The translations under genes were made by a program, and so were the position numbers. Positions 18,252 to 26,463 of a DNA stretch of 64,000 bases are shown here, in pieces. Source of the DNA: CAVYTF01 sp963771435 (lineage in GTDB: Bacteria > Bacteroidota > Bacteroidia > Chitinophagales > Chitinophagaceae); contig CAVYTF010000018.1 in NCBI GenBank assembly GCA_963771435.1, positions 123,216 through 187,215 of the forward strand, read 5' to 3'. The notes beneath the pieces are model-generated. The model did not search any database. It was not told the DNA's origin and saw nothing but the letters and a program-made list of their open reading frames with translations. The stretch's first letter is position 1. Each line of letters begins with the position of its first letter.

Positions 18252-18287
18252 AAAAAAGGGCACTCAAAATTGAGTACCCTTTTTTTA
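18252..18287. terminator. Intrinsic terminator after the ATP synthase operon
   Basis: AAAAAAGGGCACTCAA/TTGAGTACCCTTTTTTT forms a long stem with one mismatch and a 2-4 nt loop. It lies 15 bp beyond the atpA stop (minus strand) and closes the operon. Confidence 0.88.
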
Positions 18288-18301
18288 ATAGTTATGAGTA
18301 T

Positions 18302-19880
18302 CTATTTGTATTGTGGTATCAACCCTTTTGCCAATTCAACCATTTTCTTGATGCCATCTTCAGGTAAACTACCTTTCTTAAACTCTGCAAGTACATCAGG
18401 ATATTGGTTCTGCATTTCCAGCAGGAAATGTTCTTCAAAAGCCTTTACATTTTTAACCGCTACTTCACGTATCAAACCTTGCGTACCTAGATAAATAATA
18501 GCAACCTGCTTTTCAACCGACATAGGGGAATACTGCAACTGCTTTAATATTTCAACGTTGCGCGCACCCTTGTCAATAACTAATTTAGTAGCAGCATCAA
18601 GGTCACCGCCAAATTTAGAGAACGCTTCCATTTCACGGTATAAAGCCTGGTCAAGTTTGAGCGTACCTGCTACTTTCTTCATTGACTTTATCTGTGCATT
18701 CCCACCCACACGGCTTACAGATATACCTACATTAATAGCCGGTCGGATACCTGAGTTGAACAGGTTGCCTTCCAAAAATATCTGTCCGTCGGTAATAGAG
18801 ATAACATTTGTAGGAATATAGGCTGAAACATCACCAGCCTGTGTTTCAATAATAGGCAATGCTGTTAAACTTCCTCCGCCTTTTACCAAATGCCTGATAG
18901 ACTCAGGAAGGTCATTCATGTTTTTGGCTACATCATCGTTGGTAATGATCTTGGCAGCGCGTTCCAGCAAACGGCTATGTAAATAAAACACATCACCGGG
19001 ATATGCTTCACGTCCCGGCGGGCGGCGGAGCAACAATGATACTTCACGATAAGCAACAGCCTGTTTGCTCAGATCATCATAAATGATCAAAGCAGGCCTT
19101 CCGGTATCACGGAAAAACTCTCCAATTGCCGCTCCTGCAAACGGTGCATAGAACTGTAGCGGTGCAGGGTCGCTTGCAGATGCTGCAACAATAGTTGTGA
19201 AAGCCAATGCGCCATAATCCTGCAATGTTTTCATCACACCTGCAATGGTCGATGCCTTTTGTCCTATTGCAACATAAATACAATACACTGGTTTCCCTGC
19301 ATCATAAAATTCTTTCTGGTTAATGATAGTATCAATGCAGATAGCTGTTTTGCCTGTCTGCCTGTCACCGATCACAAGTTCGCGCTGGCCACGGCCAATA
19401 GGTATCATCGCATCAATTGCTTTGATACCCGTCTGCAACGGTTCTTTCACCGGCTCGCGGTAAATAACCCCAGGAGCTTTACGCTCAAGTGGCATTTCAT
19501 ATAACTCTCCTGCTATCGGTCCCTTGCCGTCAATGGGGTTGCCCAGTGTGTTAATTACACGTCCAACCAAACCTTCGCCCACTTTTATAGAAGCGATCTG
19601 GCGTGTACGCTTTACTGTAGTATCCTTCCTTTATGTCGCCACTTTCCCCCATCAACACTACACCCACATTATCTTCTTCAAGGTTCAGGGCGATTGCCTT
19701 TGTGCCGTTTTCAAACTCCACCAACTCCCCGCTGCTTACGTTGTTTAATCCATAAACACGGGCAATGCCATCGCCTACTTGTAGCACTGTTCCTACTTCT
19801 TCCAAATCAGCCGCAGCATTAAAATTGCTAAGCTGTTGCCTAAGTATCGCCGAAATTTCATCTGGCTTTATCTCAACCAT
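18302..19880 (-). CDS. atpA: F1 ATP synthase alpha subunit, one frameshift in sequence
   Basis: The N-terminal part (MVEIKPDEISAILRQQL.. to GDIKEG) is in one frame from 19880. From about 19612 the rest (TVKRTRQIAS..VGEGLVGRV..) is in another. Joined, the length is about 525 residues. Motifs: P-loop GDRQTGKT, YVAIGQKAS, the alpha signature AYREVSLLLRRPPGREA, and ISITDGQIFLE. The alpha subunit forms the catalytic hexamer with beta and binds non-catalytic nucleotide. The break (GAAGGATACTACAG) reads as a small deletion. As atpA should be required for oxidative phosphorylation, a consensus error is the likely cause. atpG does not follow. Confidence 0.92.
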
Positions 19881-19990
19881 ATTTTAAAGTTTAAAGTTTA
19901 GCCCCAACTCTAAGTAAGTTAGGAATTCATCATTTATTTATCGTACTAAAAACATATTCCATCCCAGTTCCCCTTTAGGGGTTAGGGGTA

Positions 19991-20554
19991 TTACCTAATA
20001 TGATGCACATATACATTCTCGTCAAACTGCTTTTTAATATCCCGCAGGTCCCTTGCTACGCTTGCATCCACAAGATTATTATTAAATTCCAGAACAAATC
20101 CTCCTATCAGGCTTTCATTCGCCTTGGTTTCCATTTCTATATTTTCCAGCCCTGCCTCAGTTTTCACTTTACTGATTATATCATTCCTCAATTCATCACC
20201 TATAGCAATAGCCGTTGTCAACTTCACTTTGTGTATTCCTTTTATAGCATTGTACTGACTAACAACTTCATTCACAATCTCAGGCAGATCGCTTTCACGT
20301 CCTTTTGCAACAAGCAGTTTAGTAAATGCAGTTGTTATTTCACTCACTTTGTCGTTTGTAACAGCGCCTATCACTGCATTTTTCTTATCAGCTTTGATAA
20401 TTGGGCTGCGCAACAAATTCACAAACTCTTTGCTGGCTTTGCAAACTGCCTGCAAATACTGCATGTCATTATAAATTGCTTCCAACTGATCCCTTTCAAT
20501 TGCAAGGTCAATAAGGCTTTTTGCGTATCGTGCTGCTAAACGTGGATTAGGCAT
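19991..20554 (-). CDS. atpH: F1 ATP synthase delta subunit (OSCP)
   Basis: A 187-residue protein with the OSCP pattern: NPRLAARYAKSLIDLAIE at the start, FVNLLRSPII.ADKK near 60, and a C-terminal domain with LIGGFVLEFNNNLVDASVARDL, the family's conserved end. It links F1 to the b-subunit stalk. It is 11 bp downstream of atpF and 110 bp before atpA; that gap carries a CCCCTTTAGGGG-type short palindrome. Confidence 0.93.
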   Translation of the reverse strand: MPNPRLAARYAKSLIDLAIERDQLEAIYNDMQYLQAVCKASKEFVNLLRSPIIKADKKNAVIGAVTNDKVSEITTAFTKLLVAKGRESDLPEIVNEVVSQYNAIKGIHKVKLTTAIAIGDELRNDIISKVKTEAGLENIEMETKANESLIGGFVLEFNNNLVDASVARDLRDIKKQFDENVYVHHIR

Positions 20555-20565
20555 TTCTTTTCAGA

Positions 20566-21060
20566 TTAATTCAATTTCACTCCGTCCGCAAGTTGTTTTA
20601 TATAACTTTCCTGTGCGCCTTTGTCAGATAATTCCTTACGCAACACTTTTTCCGCTACCTCGATCACCAATTTCCCTACTTGGTTCTTAACATCTGTCAA
20701 TGCTGCATTCTTTTGTTGCTGTATGGCCTGCTGTGCTTCAGAAACAATGCGTTCATATTCTGACTTCGCCTTATCCTTCGCCTCATTGATCATTTTATCA
20801 GAGGTCTCTTTCGCTTCTCTCACCATCACTGCCCTCTCTTCACGTGCTTTTGCAAGCACATTTTCATTCTCACTTTTCAACTGCGCCATCTCTGCCTTTA
20901 TCTTTTCAGCAGAAGCAATAGCATCATTGATACCGTTTTCCCTTTCTTTCAGAGAAGACAGGATAGGCTTCCATGCAAACTTCTTCAATATAAAAAACAC
21001 GATGATAAAAGCAAGCAATGTCCACAGTATCAAACCAAAAGCCGGGTTCATCAGATCCAT
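20566..21060 (-). CDS. atpF: F0 ATP synthase b subunit
   Basis: A 164-residue protein: one N-terminal membrane helix (FGLILWTLLAFIIVFFILKKFAWKP) followed by a long charged coiled coil (residues 35-150) that forms the peripheral stalk. The conserved F.W..L.F.....L..F.WKP pattern is diagnostic. It belongs to the atpB-E-F-H-A operon. Confidence 0.94.
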   Translation of the reverse strand: MDLMNPAFGLILWTLLAFIIVFFILKKFAWKPILSSLKERENGINDAIASAEKIKAEMAQLKSENENVLAKAREERAVMVREAKETSDKMINEAKDKAKSEYERIVSEAQQAIQQQKNAALTDVKNQVGKLVIEVAEKVLRKELSDKGAQESYIKQLADGVKLN

Positions 21061-21155
21061 AAAAACAAATTAACTATGAGCTAATAATTTTTCAAATTTA
21101 TTGCTGCACCCTCGCCCTGTGCTCAGGTGCAGCAATGATTTTTCAGGAAAGCCGC

Positions 21156-21404
21156 TTATTTGAATATAACAATAAGCGCGGCAATCACAGCAAACAGGGC
21201 AACCCCTTCAATAAGGGCTGCGGCCAGGATCATGTTTGAACGGATATCGTTCAAAGCTTCCGGCTGGCGGGCAATGCTTTCCACTGCTCCTTTACCAACC
21301 TGTCCGATACCGATTCCTGCCCCAATGGCAGCCAAACCAGCACCTATAGCTGCAAAACCATAAGAATTTCCTGCTGCGTCTAATAATACATTCACTAATG
21401 ACAT
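21156..21404 (-). CDS. atpE: F0 ATP synthase c subunit
   Basis: An 82-residue hairpin of two membrane helices. Gly-rich helix 1 (GAGLAAIGAGIGIGQVGKGA), the polar loop ARQPEA, and helix 2 carrying the ion-binding Glu in AALIEGVALF. The residues around the Glu look like a proton-type rather than a clear sodium-type site. It forms the rotor ring. Confidence 0.96.
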   Translation of the reverse strand: MSLVNVLLDAAGNSYGFAAIGAGLAAIGAGIGIGQVGKGAVESIARQPEALNDIRSNMILAAALIEGVALFAVIAALIVIFK

Positions 21405-21433
21405 AAAAACTGGGTTTTTGATTATAAAAAAAC

Positions 21434-22594
21434 TTATACTATTACTGAGTCGTGGTAACCTTCCCCTGCATGTTCATCGTGTGAACCCTCAAAAGCCTGG
21501 CTTATAAAAACAGCAGTAAGCATGGTAAAGATAAACGCTTGTAAAAAAGCAACCAATATTTCTATAAAATAAACAAATACAGAAAACGCAATGGAAACAG
21601 GCGAGAACGCATAACCTGCAACAACATTCAGTTGCCCGAAAATAAAGATCAGCAGCACAAGGCAGGTAAGCATCATGTGCCCTGCGATCATGTTTGCAAA
21701 CAAACGTATAATAAGCGCAAAAGGCTTGGTGAATACGCCCAATATCTCAACCGGCACCAAAATAACTTTCACCCATCCCGGCACACCCGGCGGGTTAAAA
21801 ATATGCCCCCAGTAATGCCTGTTACTGCTGAAAATAATAACCACGAACGCAATTACCCCAAGCACAGCAGTGAACGCAATATTCCCTGTCACATTCGCCG
21901 TCCCCGGTATAAGCCCTATTAGGTTATTGATCAGTATAAAAAAGAAAACCGTAAGCAGGTAAGGCATGTATTTTTCCCATTTGTCCCCAAGCATCGGTTT
22001 CCCCACCTCATCCCTGATGAACGTAATAACAGGCTCCACTGCGTTTTGAAAACCCGTAGGCGCAGTTTTCACGCCAATGCCTTTTTTATACTTGCCAGCA
22101 ATAGAAAGCATCACCCAAAGCAATAAGACTACCGACAGCAGCAGTTGCGTCACATTCCTTGTAATAGAAAAGTCGTACACCTTCGCAGCAGTATCCCAAT
22201 TGTCATCTGCCGTCACAGGAATAATTTTACCTGCGCTCAATAGGTTCTTTTTCACATCAACACCCTGTTCGGTCAATTTGTCAACATACCGGTCATCGAT
22301 CATGCGGTAACCATCATAAGCCGTGGCCCCGTGATGGAATTTGTAAGACATAAACACAGAAAGCCCTCTTCCGGGCGAATATAATATAACAGGGAGCGGG
22401 ATAGCCAATTTGTGCTTGCCGATGGTAATAATATGAAACTCATGCGCATCCAGCACATGCTCCATCAAAATATCACCAGCATTCATGGTAGGCTTTTTAG
22501 CAGCGCTATCCTGTGCAAAACCATCAACGGTAAAACACAGCAGAAAAAGGCTGAAAGCCGTAACCAGTAAGAGTTTCATACGCCTGAGCCACAT
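21434..22594 (-). CDS. atpB: F0 ATP synthase a subunit
   Basis: A 386-residue polytopic protein with an N-terminal secretion-type signal (LLLVTAFSLFLLCFTVDGFAQ) and a periplasmic extension of over 100 residues, as usual in Bacteroidota. The core has GKPMLGDKWEKYMPYL, NNLIGLIPG, the conserved Arg in KPFALIIRLFANMIAGHMM, and a C-terminal FIEILVAFLQAFIFTML. It provides the proton half-channels. Start is ATG at 22594 (MWLRRMKL..) or 22579 (MKLLLV..). Operon order is atpB-E-F-H-A. Confidence 0.94.
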   Translation of the reverse strand: MWLRRMKLLLVTAFSLFLLCFTVDGFAQDSAAKKPTMNAGDILMEHVLDAHEFHIITIGKHKLAIPLPVILYSPGRGLSVFMSYKFHHGATAYDGYRMIDDRYVDKLTEQGVDVKKNLLSAGKIIPVTADDNWDTAAKVYDFSITRNVTQLLLSVVLLLWVMLSIAGKYKKGIGVKTAPTGFQNAVEPVITFIRDEVGKPMLGDKWEKYMPYLLTVFFFILINNLIGLIPGTANVTGNIAFTAVLGVIAFVVIIFSSNRHYWGHIFNPPGVPGWVKVILVPVEILGVFTKPFALIIRLFANMIAGHMMLTCLVLLIFIFGQLNVVAGYAFSPVSIAFSVFVYFIEILVAFLQAFIFTMLTAVFISQAFEGSHDEHAGEGYHDSVIV

Positions 22595-22613
22595 ACCCTT
22601 TATAAATTTGCGG

Positions 22614-22621
22614 CAAAGATA
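22614..22621 (-). promoter_or_regulatory. -7 element TATCTTTG of the atp operon
   Basis: Minus-strand TATCTTTG lies about 20 bp upstream of the first atpB ATG. No TTG sits at the ideal -33 distance; the nearest is 28 bp away. Confidence 0.45.
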
Positions 22622-22766
22622 GGGTTTGGTAAATGAAAAAAGGAATTTACAACCTCAATTCTGCAAGAATTTTATATAAATAAATGAAATAGAAGATATT
22701 ACAAACCATTATAGATGCGTTTAGCAAGAAATCTAAATCTTCTTTTTTCGGACTTTCCTTAAACCA

Positions 22767-23414
22767 TTAAGTAGATGAACGCATTAAGCTTGCTTCTTTA
22801 AAGAGATTATCAAAACGGTCAATTTGTTTTGTCCAACTTACAATGCCTGAATTGATCCAGTTGAGTATTTCCAGGATGTTATTATGGTTTGTTGCCAATG
22901 CAACCAGATCATTACAAATTGGTTCATAATGAAAAATACGGTTTCTGAATTTTCTAACATGATTCAACTTATAAGAAATTTTATCCCTGCTTTTGTTATG
23001 CTTGTCCAGCAATGGGAAAGCATACATTAAAGGTTTCCAAAGTTCCTTTGCAAACTGCTTATTAAAAAGAGCCGTCCAGAAGCCAAAAGTAAGCTCTGCT
23101 ACAACTTTATCTGCTGTCATGTAATTTTGTGCTGCTATTATTTTTCTCTTGGCAATGTTGATTTGGTCAATTAATTCAGGTTGGTTCAACCGGGAAAACC
23201 AGTCTGCCGTCTTATAATGTATTGCAAACGAATTGTGTATCGAATTCCTAAGCGTTATTTCCAGGTTGGAAAGTAACGGGTAAAACGATTCTGCGATCTG
23301 GCTATTAAGCCGGTAATATTCAATAGCTTTTGCTTTATCTGTTGGGAATAGGTTGTAGTAAGTGCCAAGCCTTTTCGCCGAAAGCAGTTTCTCCAGATCA
23401 TAAATATCCATCAA
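22767..23414 (-). CDS. Abi-like (AbiD/F, HEPN-type) abortive infection protein
   Basis: A 215-residue protein of the Abi_2/AbiD-F type. Seen: EYYRLNSQIAESFYPLLSNLEITLRNSIHNSF near 30-65, FGFWTALFN near 110, and a late VRKFRNRIFHYEPI near 150-163, an R-N-x-x-x-H motif characteristic of HEPN RNase active sites. In known systems these proteins block phage by cleaving RNA and stopping growth. Residue identity beyond these motifs cannot be checked here. It is divergent from the small RNA candidate and the HNH endonuclease, in AT-rich DNA suggesting acquisition by transfer. Confidence 0.75.
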   Translation of the reverse strand: MMDIYDLEKLLSAKRLGTYYNLFPTDKAKAIEYYRLNSQIAESFYPLLSNLEITLRNSIHNSFAIHYKTADWFSRLNQPELIDQINIAKRKIIAAQNYMTADKVVAELTFGFWTALFNKQFAKELWKPLMYAFPLLDKHNKSRDKISYKLNHVRKFRNRIFHYEPICNDLVALATNHNNILEILNWINSGIVSWTKQIDRFDNLFKEASLMRSST

Positions 23415-23429
23415 TTACCTTTAAAAGAG

Positions 23430-23461
23430 TTGCTGCAAATGTAATTAAAGCCGTATATTTG
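23430..23461 (+). promoter_or_regulatory. Bacteroidota -33/-7 promoter in front of a hairpin
   Basis: TTG (23430-23432), 21 bp, TATATTTG (23454-23461) is a full consensus match. Predicted start about 23466, only a few bases before the hairpin at 23471. Confidence 0.65.
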
Positions 23462-23465
23462 CAAT

Positions 23466-23523
23466 GCGATACCCGGTAAATCCTCTCTCCCGCATGGGAT
23501 GATGAAACCGGGTTTTTGTTTTT
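23466..23523 (+). ncRNA. Candidate short RNA ending in an intrinsic terminator
   Basis: Directly after the promoter lies a fold with outer stem ACCCGGT/ACCGGGT (23471-23477 and 23507-23513) and an inner stem CCC-GCAT-GGG (89-98 of that line block, 23489-23498), followed by TTTTTGTTTTT. Nothing upstream on the plus strand could need a terminator here, since the Abi gene runs the other way from 23414. The product would be about 50-57 nt. Alternatives are a leader/attenuator for the HNH gene at 23679 or an antisense regulator. Confidence 0.4.
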
Positions 23524-23678
23524 CCAAAAATCCCTTTTGGACCTTAGAAGTACCAAAACCAGCACTCACTCTAAAATATTTTTAAGAGAATCTTACTAAA
23601 AATGAATATTGAGAGCTTACAAGTTTTTAATCTCATTACCATTCCCTTATCAATCCGAATCATTAGTTTTGAAAAGAT

Positions 23679-24632
23679 ATGTCATACCCAATAAAGTTCT
23701 ATTTAGGAGTAACTGACAATAAGTGGTACGATTTCTTAGCATTCAAAAATCGGGAAGATGTAAATTTTTGGCAGCCAGGTGGGAATACAATTTTTAAAGT
23801 AATTCCATCTGGAGCACCTTTTCTTTTTAAGCTAAAAAGCCCTATTAATGCGATAGGTGGCATCGGTTTTTTTTCAAGTCACACATTTTTACCTATTTCT
23901 GTTGCTTGGGATGCTTTCGGAAATGGGAACGGTTGTTCATCGTTTAATGAACTCCAAAATATGATTTCCCAATATAAAAAGGATAAAACTAGTTTAAATC
24001 CAACAATAGGATGTATTGTTCTTACTAATCCTATCTTTTTTAAAAGAGAAGATTGGATATCTGTTCCTGAAGATTGGAAGAATAATACAGTTCAGGGCAA
24101 GTCTTATACAACAGATACTTTTATTGGTAATGAGCTTTGGATAAAAGTTAACCGTTTGCTTCAAAAATATTTATATCATGTGCAGGATGAAGCTAAAAAT
24201 CAATTAATACTGGAAGATACAGAATCTCCTATGTATGGTAATTCAGTATTAACTAAAGTAAGATTGGGACAAGGGGCTTTCAGAATATTAGTAACCGACG
24301 CATACAATCGAAAATGTGCTATTTCTGGTGAAAAAACGTTGCCAGTTTTAGAAGCTGCACATATTAAGCCTTATGCAGACTCTGGCCCCCATTTTATTTC
24401 AAATTCTTTATTGCTTCGATCAGACTTGCATAAACTATTTGATGCAGGTTATATAACAATAACACAAGATTTAAAAGTTGAAGTAAGTAAACGAATTAAA
24501 GAAGAATATCAAAATGGGAAAGAGTATTACAAATTTCATGGAAGCGAAATTTATAACTTACCAAACAGAATAAAAGATAATCCTGAAACCAGATTTGTTG
24601 CTTGGCATAATGAAATCATTTATAAAGGCTAA
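23679..24632 (+). CDS. HNH endonuclease with EVE/PUA-like N-terminal domain
   Basis: A 317-residue protein. Residues 1-130 (FYLGVTDNKWYDFLA.., FKVIPSGAPFLFKLKSP, GGIGFFSSHTFLPISVAWDAFG.GNG) resemble EVE/PUA-like modified-base-reading domains. Residues about 200-270 form an HNH nuclease: CAISGEKTLPVLEAAHIKPYADSG, N in ISNSLLL, and SDLHKLFDAG. This architecture is found in modification-dependent restriction enzymes that cut DNA carrying modified cytosine. No methyltransferase is adjacent, which fits a type IV role. The gene is AT-richer than its neighbours, and it sits beside the Abi gene and toxin modules. Confidence 0.75.
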   Translation: MSYPIKFYLGVTDNKWYDFLAFKNREDVNFWQPGGNTIFKVIPSGAPFLFKLKSPINAIGGIGFFSSHTFLPISVAWDAFGNGNGCSSFNELQNMISQYKKDKTSLNPTIGCIVLTNPIFFKREDWISVPEDWKNNTVQGKSYTTDTFIGNELWIKVNRLLQKYLYHVQDEAKNQLILEDTESPMYGNSVLTKVRLGQGAFRILVTDAYNRKCAISGEKTLPVLEAAHIKPYADSGPHFISNSLLLRSDLHKLFDAGYITITQDLKVEVSKRIKEEYQNGKEYYKFHGSEIYNLPNRIKDNPETRFVAWHNEIIYKG

Positions 24633-24837
24633 CGTAAATTTCTCTTATTACAAATCGTTCTTGCAATTTTCCAGTCGTTATGCAAGCCTTCTGGCAGTTA
24701 TCGTCCATAACAGTAATTTCGTCGCAAAATGTTTCAGCCTAAAAACACTATCTGGTTTCTCCTAACAGAATAAATAATAGAATAATGTGTGTTATATAAG
24801 TCTTTCTAAACATGCAATATTTAGCCCTCTTGGCTTT

Positions 24838-25206
24838 TTACTTATAAATAATTTTCAAAAACTCTTCTGGAGCATAAACAGGCAACGAAGCAATAGACTG
24901 TTTTTGTAGCTGCTTATCCTGTGTAATAAAGTAGTCAATTTTATGGTGCAGGGCTGTATAATATTGCAAAGTATGTTCTATATCCTTTATGGTAGAGTGC
25001 AGGGCATTTAATACTATTTCATGGTTTATATCAATAACAGAAACATCCGCCAGCAACGTCAAAAGCAATTCCTTAGCCTTTGCATTCCCGTAAGTCTTAG
25101 TTAACCAATAACCAACTATATGAACAATAGAAGGAGTAATAAACGCTTTGATCTTATCATTAACAGCCAATTCAATGATCTCTTTTGCTACATCATATTT
25201 CCCCAT
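24838..25206 (-). pseudogene. 5'-truncated duplicate of the PIN toxin gene
   Basis: 122 codons nearly identical to residues 20-138 of the intact PIN protein at 25322-25741, but the first 20 residues, including the active-site Asp of FIDAN, are missing and replaced by hairpin-rich DNA. The frame opens with a fortuitous ATG (MGKYDVAKE). A few substitutions (e.g. IKDIEHTLQ for IKNTEDALQ) show the copies have drifted apart. It could not act as a nuclease as it stands. Confidence 0.78.
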
Positions 25207-25681
25207 GCTTGGCGTAGTCTCCTTGACTACGTCACAATGTAGGCAAATCTCTGATTTGTCTACCCCTCAGGCGTAAACCTCCCCGATCTCGTGCAGGCCT
25301 CAATACTAACTCCCACCAGACTTATAAACAACCTTTCAAAAACTCTTCTGGAGCATAAACAGGCAACGAAGCAATAGACTGTTTTTGTAACTGCTTGTCC
25401 TGTGTTATAAAATAGTCAACTTTATGGTGCAGGGCTGTATAATATTGCAAAGCATCTTCTGTATTCTTTATGGCAGAGTGCAGGGCATTTAATACTATTT
25501 CGTGGCTTATATCAATAACAGAAACATCTGCCAGCAACGTCAACAGCAATTCCTTAGCCTTTGCATTCCCGTAAGTCTTAGTTAACCAATAACCAACTAT
25601 ATGAACAATAGAAGGAGTAATAAACGCTTTGATCTTATCATTAACAGCCAATTCAATGATCTCTTTTGCTACATCATATTT
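24841..25681. repeat. Direct duplication, about 360 bp, offset 480 bp
   Basis: 24841-25200 is repeated at 25321-25681 with few mismatches. The match begins at CTTATAAA just before the PIN stop and ends at ACATCATATTT inside the gene. Confidence 0.85.
25213..25263. repeat. Two adjacent hairpins in the duplication spacer
   Basis: CGTAGTC-tcctt-GACTACG (25213-25231) and GTAGGCAAATC-tct-GATTTGTCTAC (25239-25263) sit exactly where the truncated PIN copy loses homology. They look like REP-type palindromes and may mark the recombination point. Confidence 0.65.
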
Positions 25682-25741
25682 CTCTCGTTTAAGACTGAGG
25701 TCAAGCAGTATGTTGGCATCAATAAATACTTTAGAGGCCAT
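25322..25741 (-). CDS. PIN-domain toxin (VapC-like)
   Basis: A 139-residue PIN nuclease: FIDANILLDLSLKR at residues 6-19 with the first catalytic Asp, a mid-protein Glu-containing helix (KEIIELAV), and the late acidic pair in DYFITQDKQL near 110-120. PIN toxins cleave RNA, usually tRNA or rRNA sites. It overlaps the upstream antitoxin gene by 11 bp, the classic arrangement for toxin-antitoxin pairs. A truncated copy lies downstream. Confidence 0.85.
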   Translation of the reverse strand: MASKVFIDANILLDLSLKREKYDVAKEIIELAVNDKIKAFITPSIVHIVGYWLTKTYGNAKAKELLLTLLADVSVIDISHEIVLNALHSAIKNTEDALQYYTALHHKVDYFITQDKQLQKQSIASLPVYAPEEFLKGCL

Positions 25742-25973
25742 ACTTCTTTGATTGTTCCTCGTAAAACAATTCTTTAAGGTCGGCCTTAGCGTCTATATTT
25801 GGTTTCTCCAGTTTTTCAACAAGGCTTATAATGTTTTTCCTCCTCGTCGGCTTTGCAATTGTTTTAAAATAATTTTCCACCAGTTCAGAAACGCTGGTTT
25901 TTTCACTGGAAGCGTAAGCTTTTATATTATCCAGCAAGTTACCATCAATTGTAAGGTTTAATCTGGTTTTCAT
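25731..25973 (-). CDS. Antitoxin of the PIN toxin (DUF6364-like, RHH type)
   Basis: An 80-residue protein starting MKTRLNLTIDGNLLDNIKAYA at 25973, a ribbon-helix-helix-type DNA-binding start, followed by TSVSELVENYF and a charged tail (KADLKELFYEEQ) expected to wrap the toxin. An upstream in-frame ATG at 26012 would extend it by 13 hydrophobic residues and is not favoured. Antitoxin precedes toxin with overlap, so it probably autoregulates the pair. Confidence 0.78.
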   Translation of the reverse strand: MKTRLNLTIDGNLLDNIKAYASSEKTSVSELVENYFKTIAKPTRRKNIISLVEKLEKPNIDAKADLKELFYEEQSKKYGL

Positions 25974-26463
25974 AAGCCAAATATACGCATATTTTAATAT
26001 AATGCGCATCAAATCCCACTACGTTTATTTAGGTTCTTATTATCAGTGTGTTATTTTTGCTTTCAAAAACATAGTATTCAGCTTTTCTTTCGCTGCATGG
26101 TCTCATCGCCAAGCCTTGTGTGTAGGATCAGGCGTTACATTGCCATTTATTATGCCCCTCGCACAATCCTTCCGGTAGTTTATGCCTACAGCAGAACAAA
26201 ATTTCCTTTTTCATATTTCACCTCATACTCCATTAAAAAGCTTTAACCCTCTTCCTTAATTCATCCCATCAAAACTATAGATAAATATTTATTTTTCTAT
26301 TTTTACCACTTCCCAACGTCCTACTAATTCCCACCAGGTTCCCACCTAATGTCCACTCAATGCCGACTCACTCCCACTTAACGCAAGGTCTCGTTCGCTA
26401 TGTTCTTTCTTTTAAAATAATAGAAACTTTGCTCATTATCTATTAAGTCCTTATCTTACCACC
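25974..26463. other. 490-bp intergenic region
   Basis: No credible gene. Apart from the 11-bp-unit repeat at 26324-26377 it holds only AT-rich sequence; the antitoxin promoter must lie in its left end. Confidence 0.5.
26324..26377. repeat. 11-bp tandem array (copy 2, short form)
   Basis: Units CTAATTCCCAC, CAGGTTCCCAC, CTAATGTCCAC, TCAATGCCGAC and a 10-bp TCACTCCCAC. Shares unit order and the CCACCAGGTTCCCAC start with 32104-32157. Confidence 0.75.
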
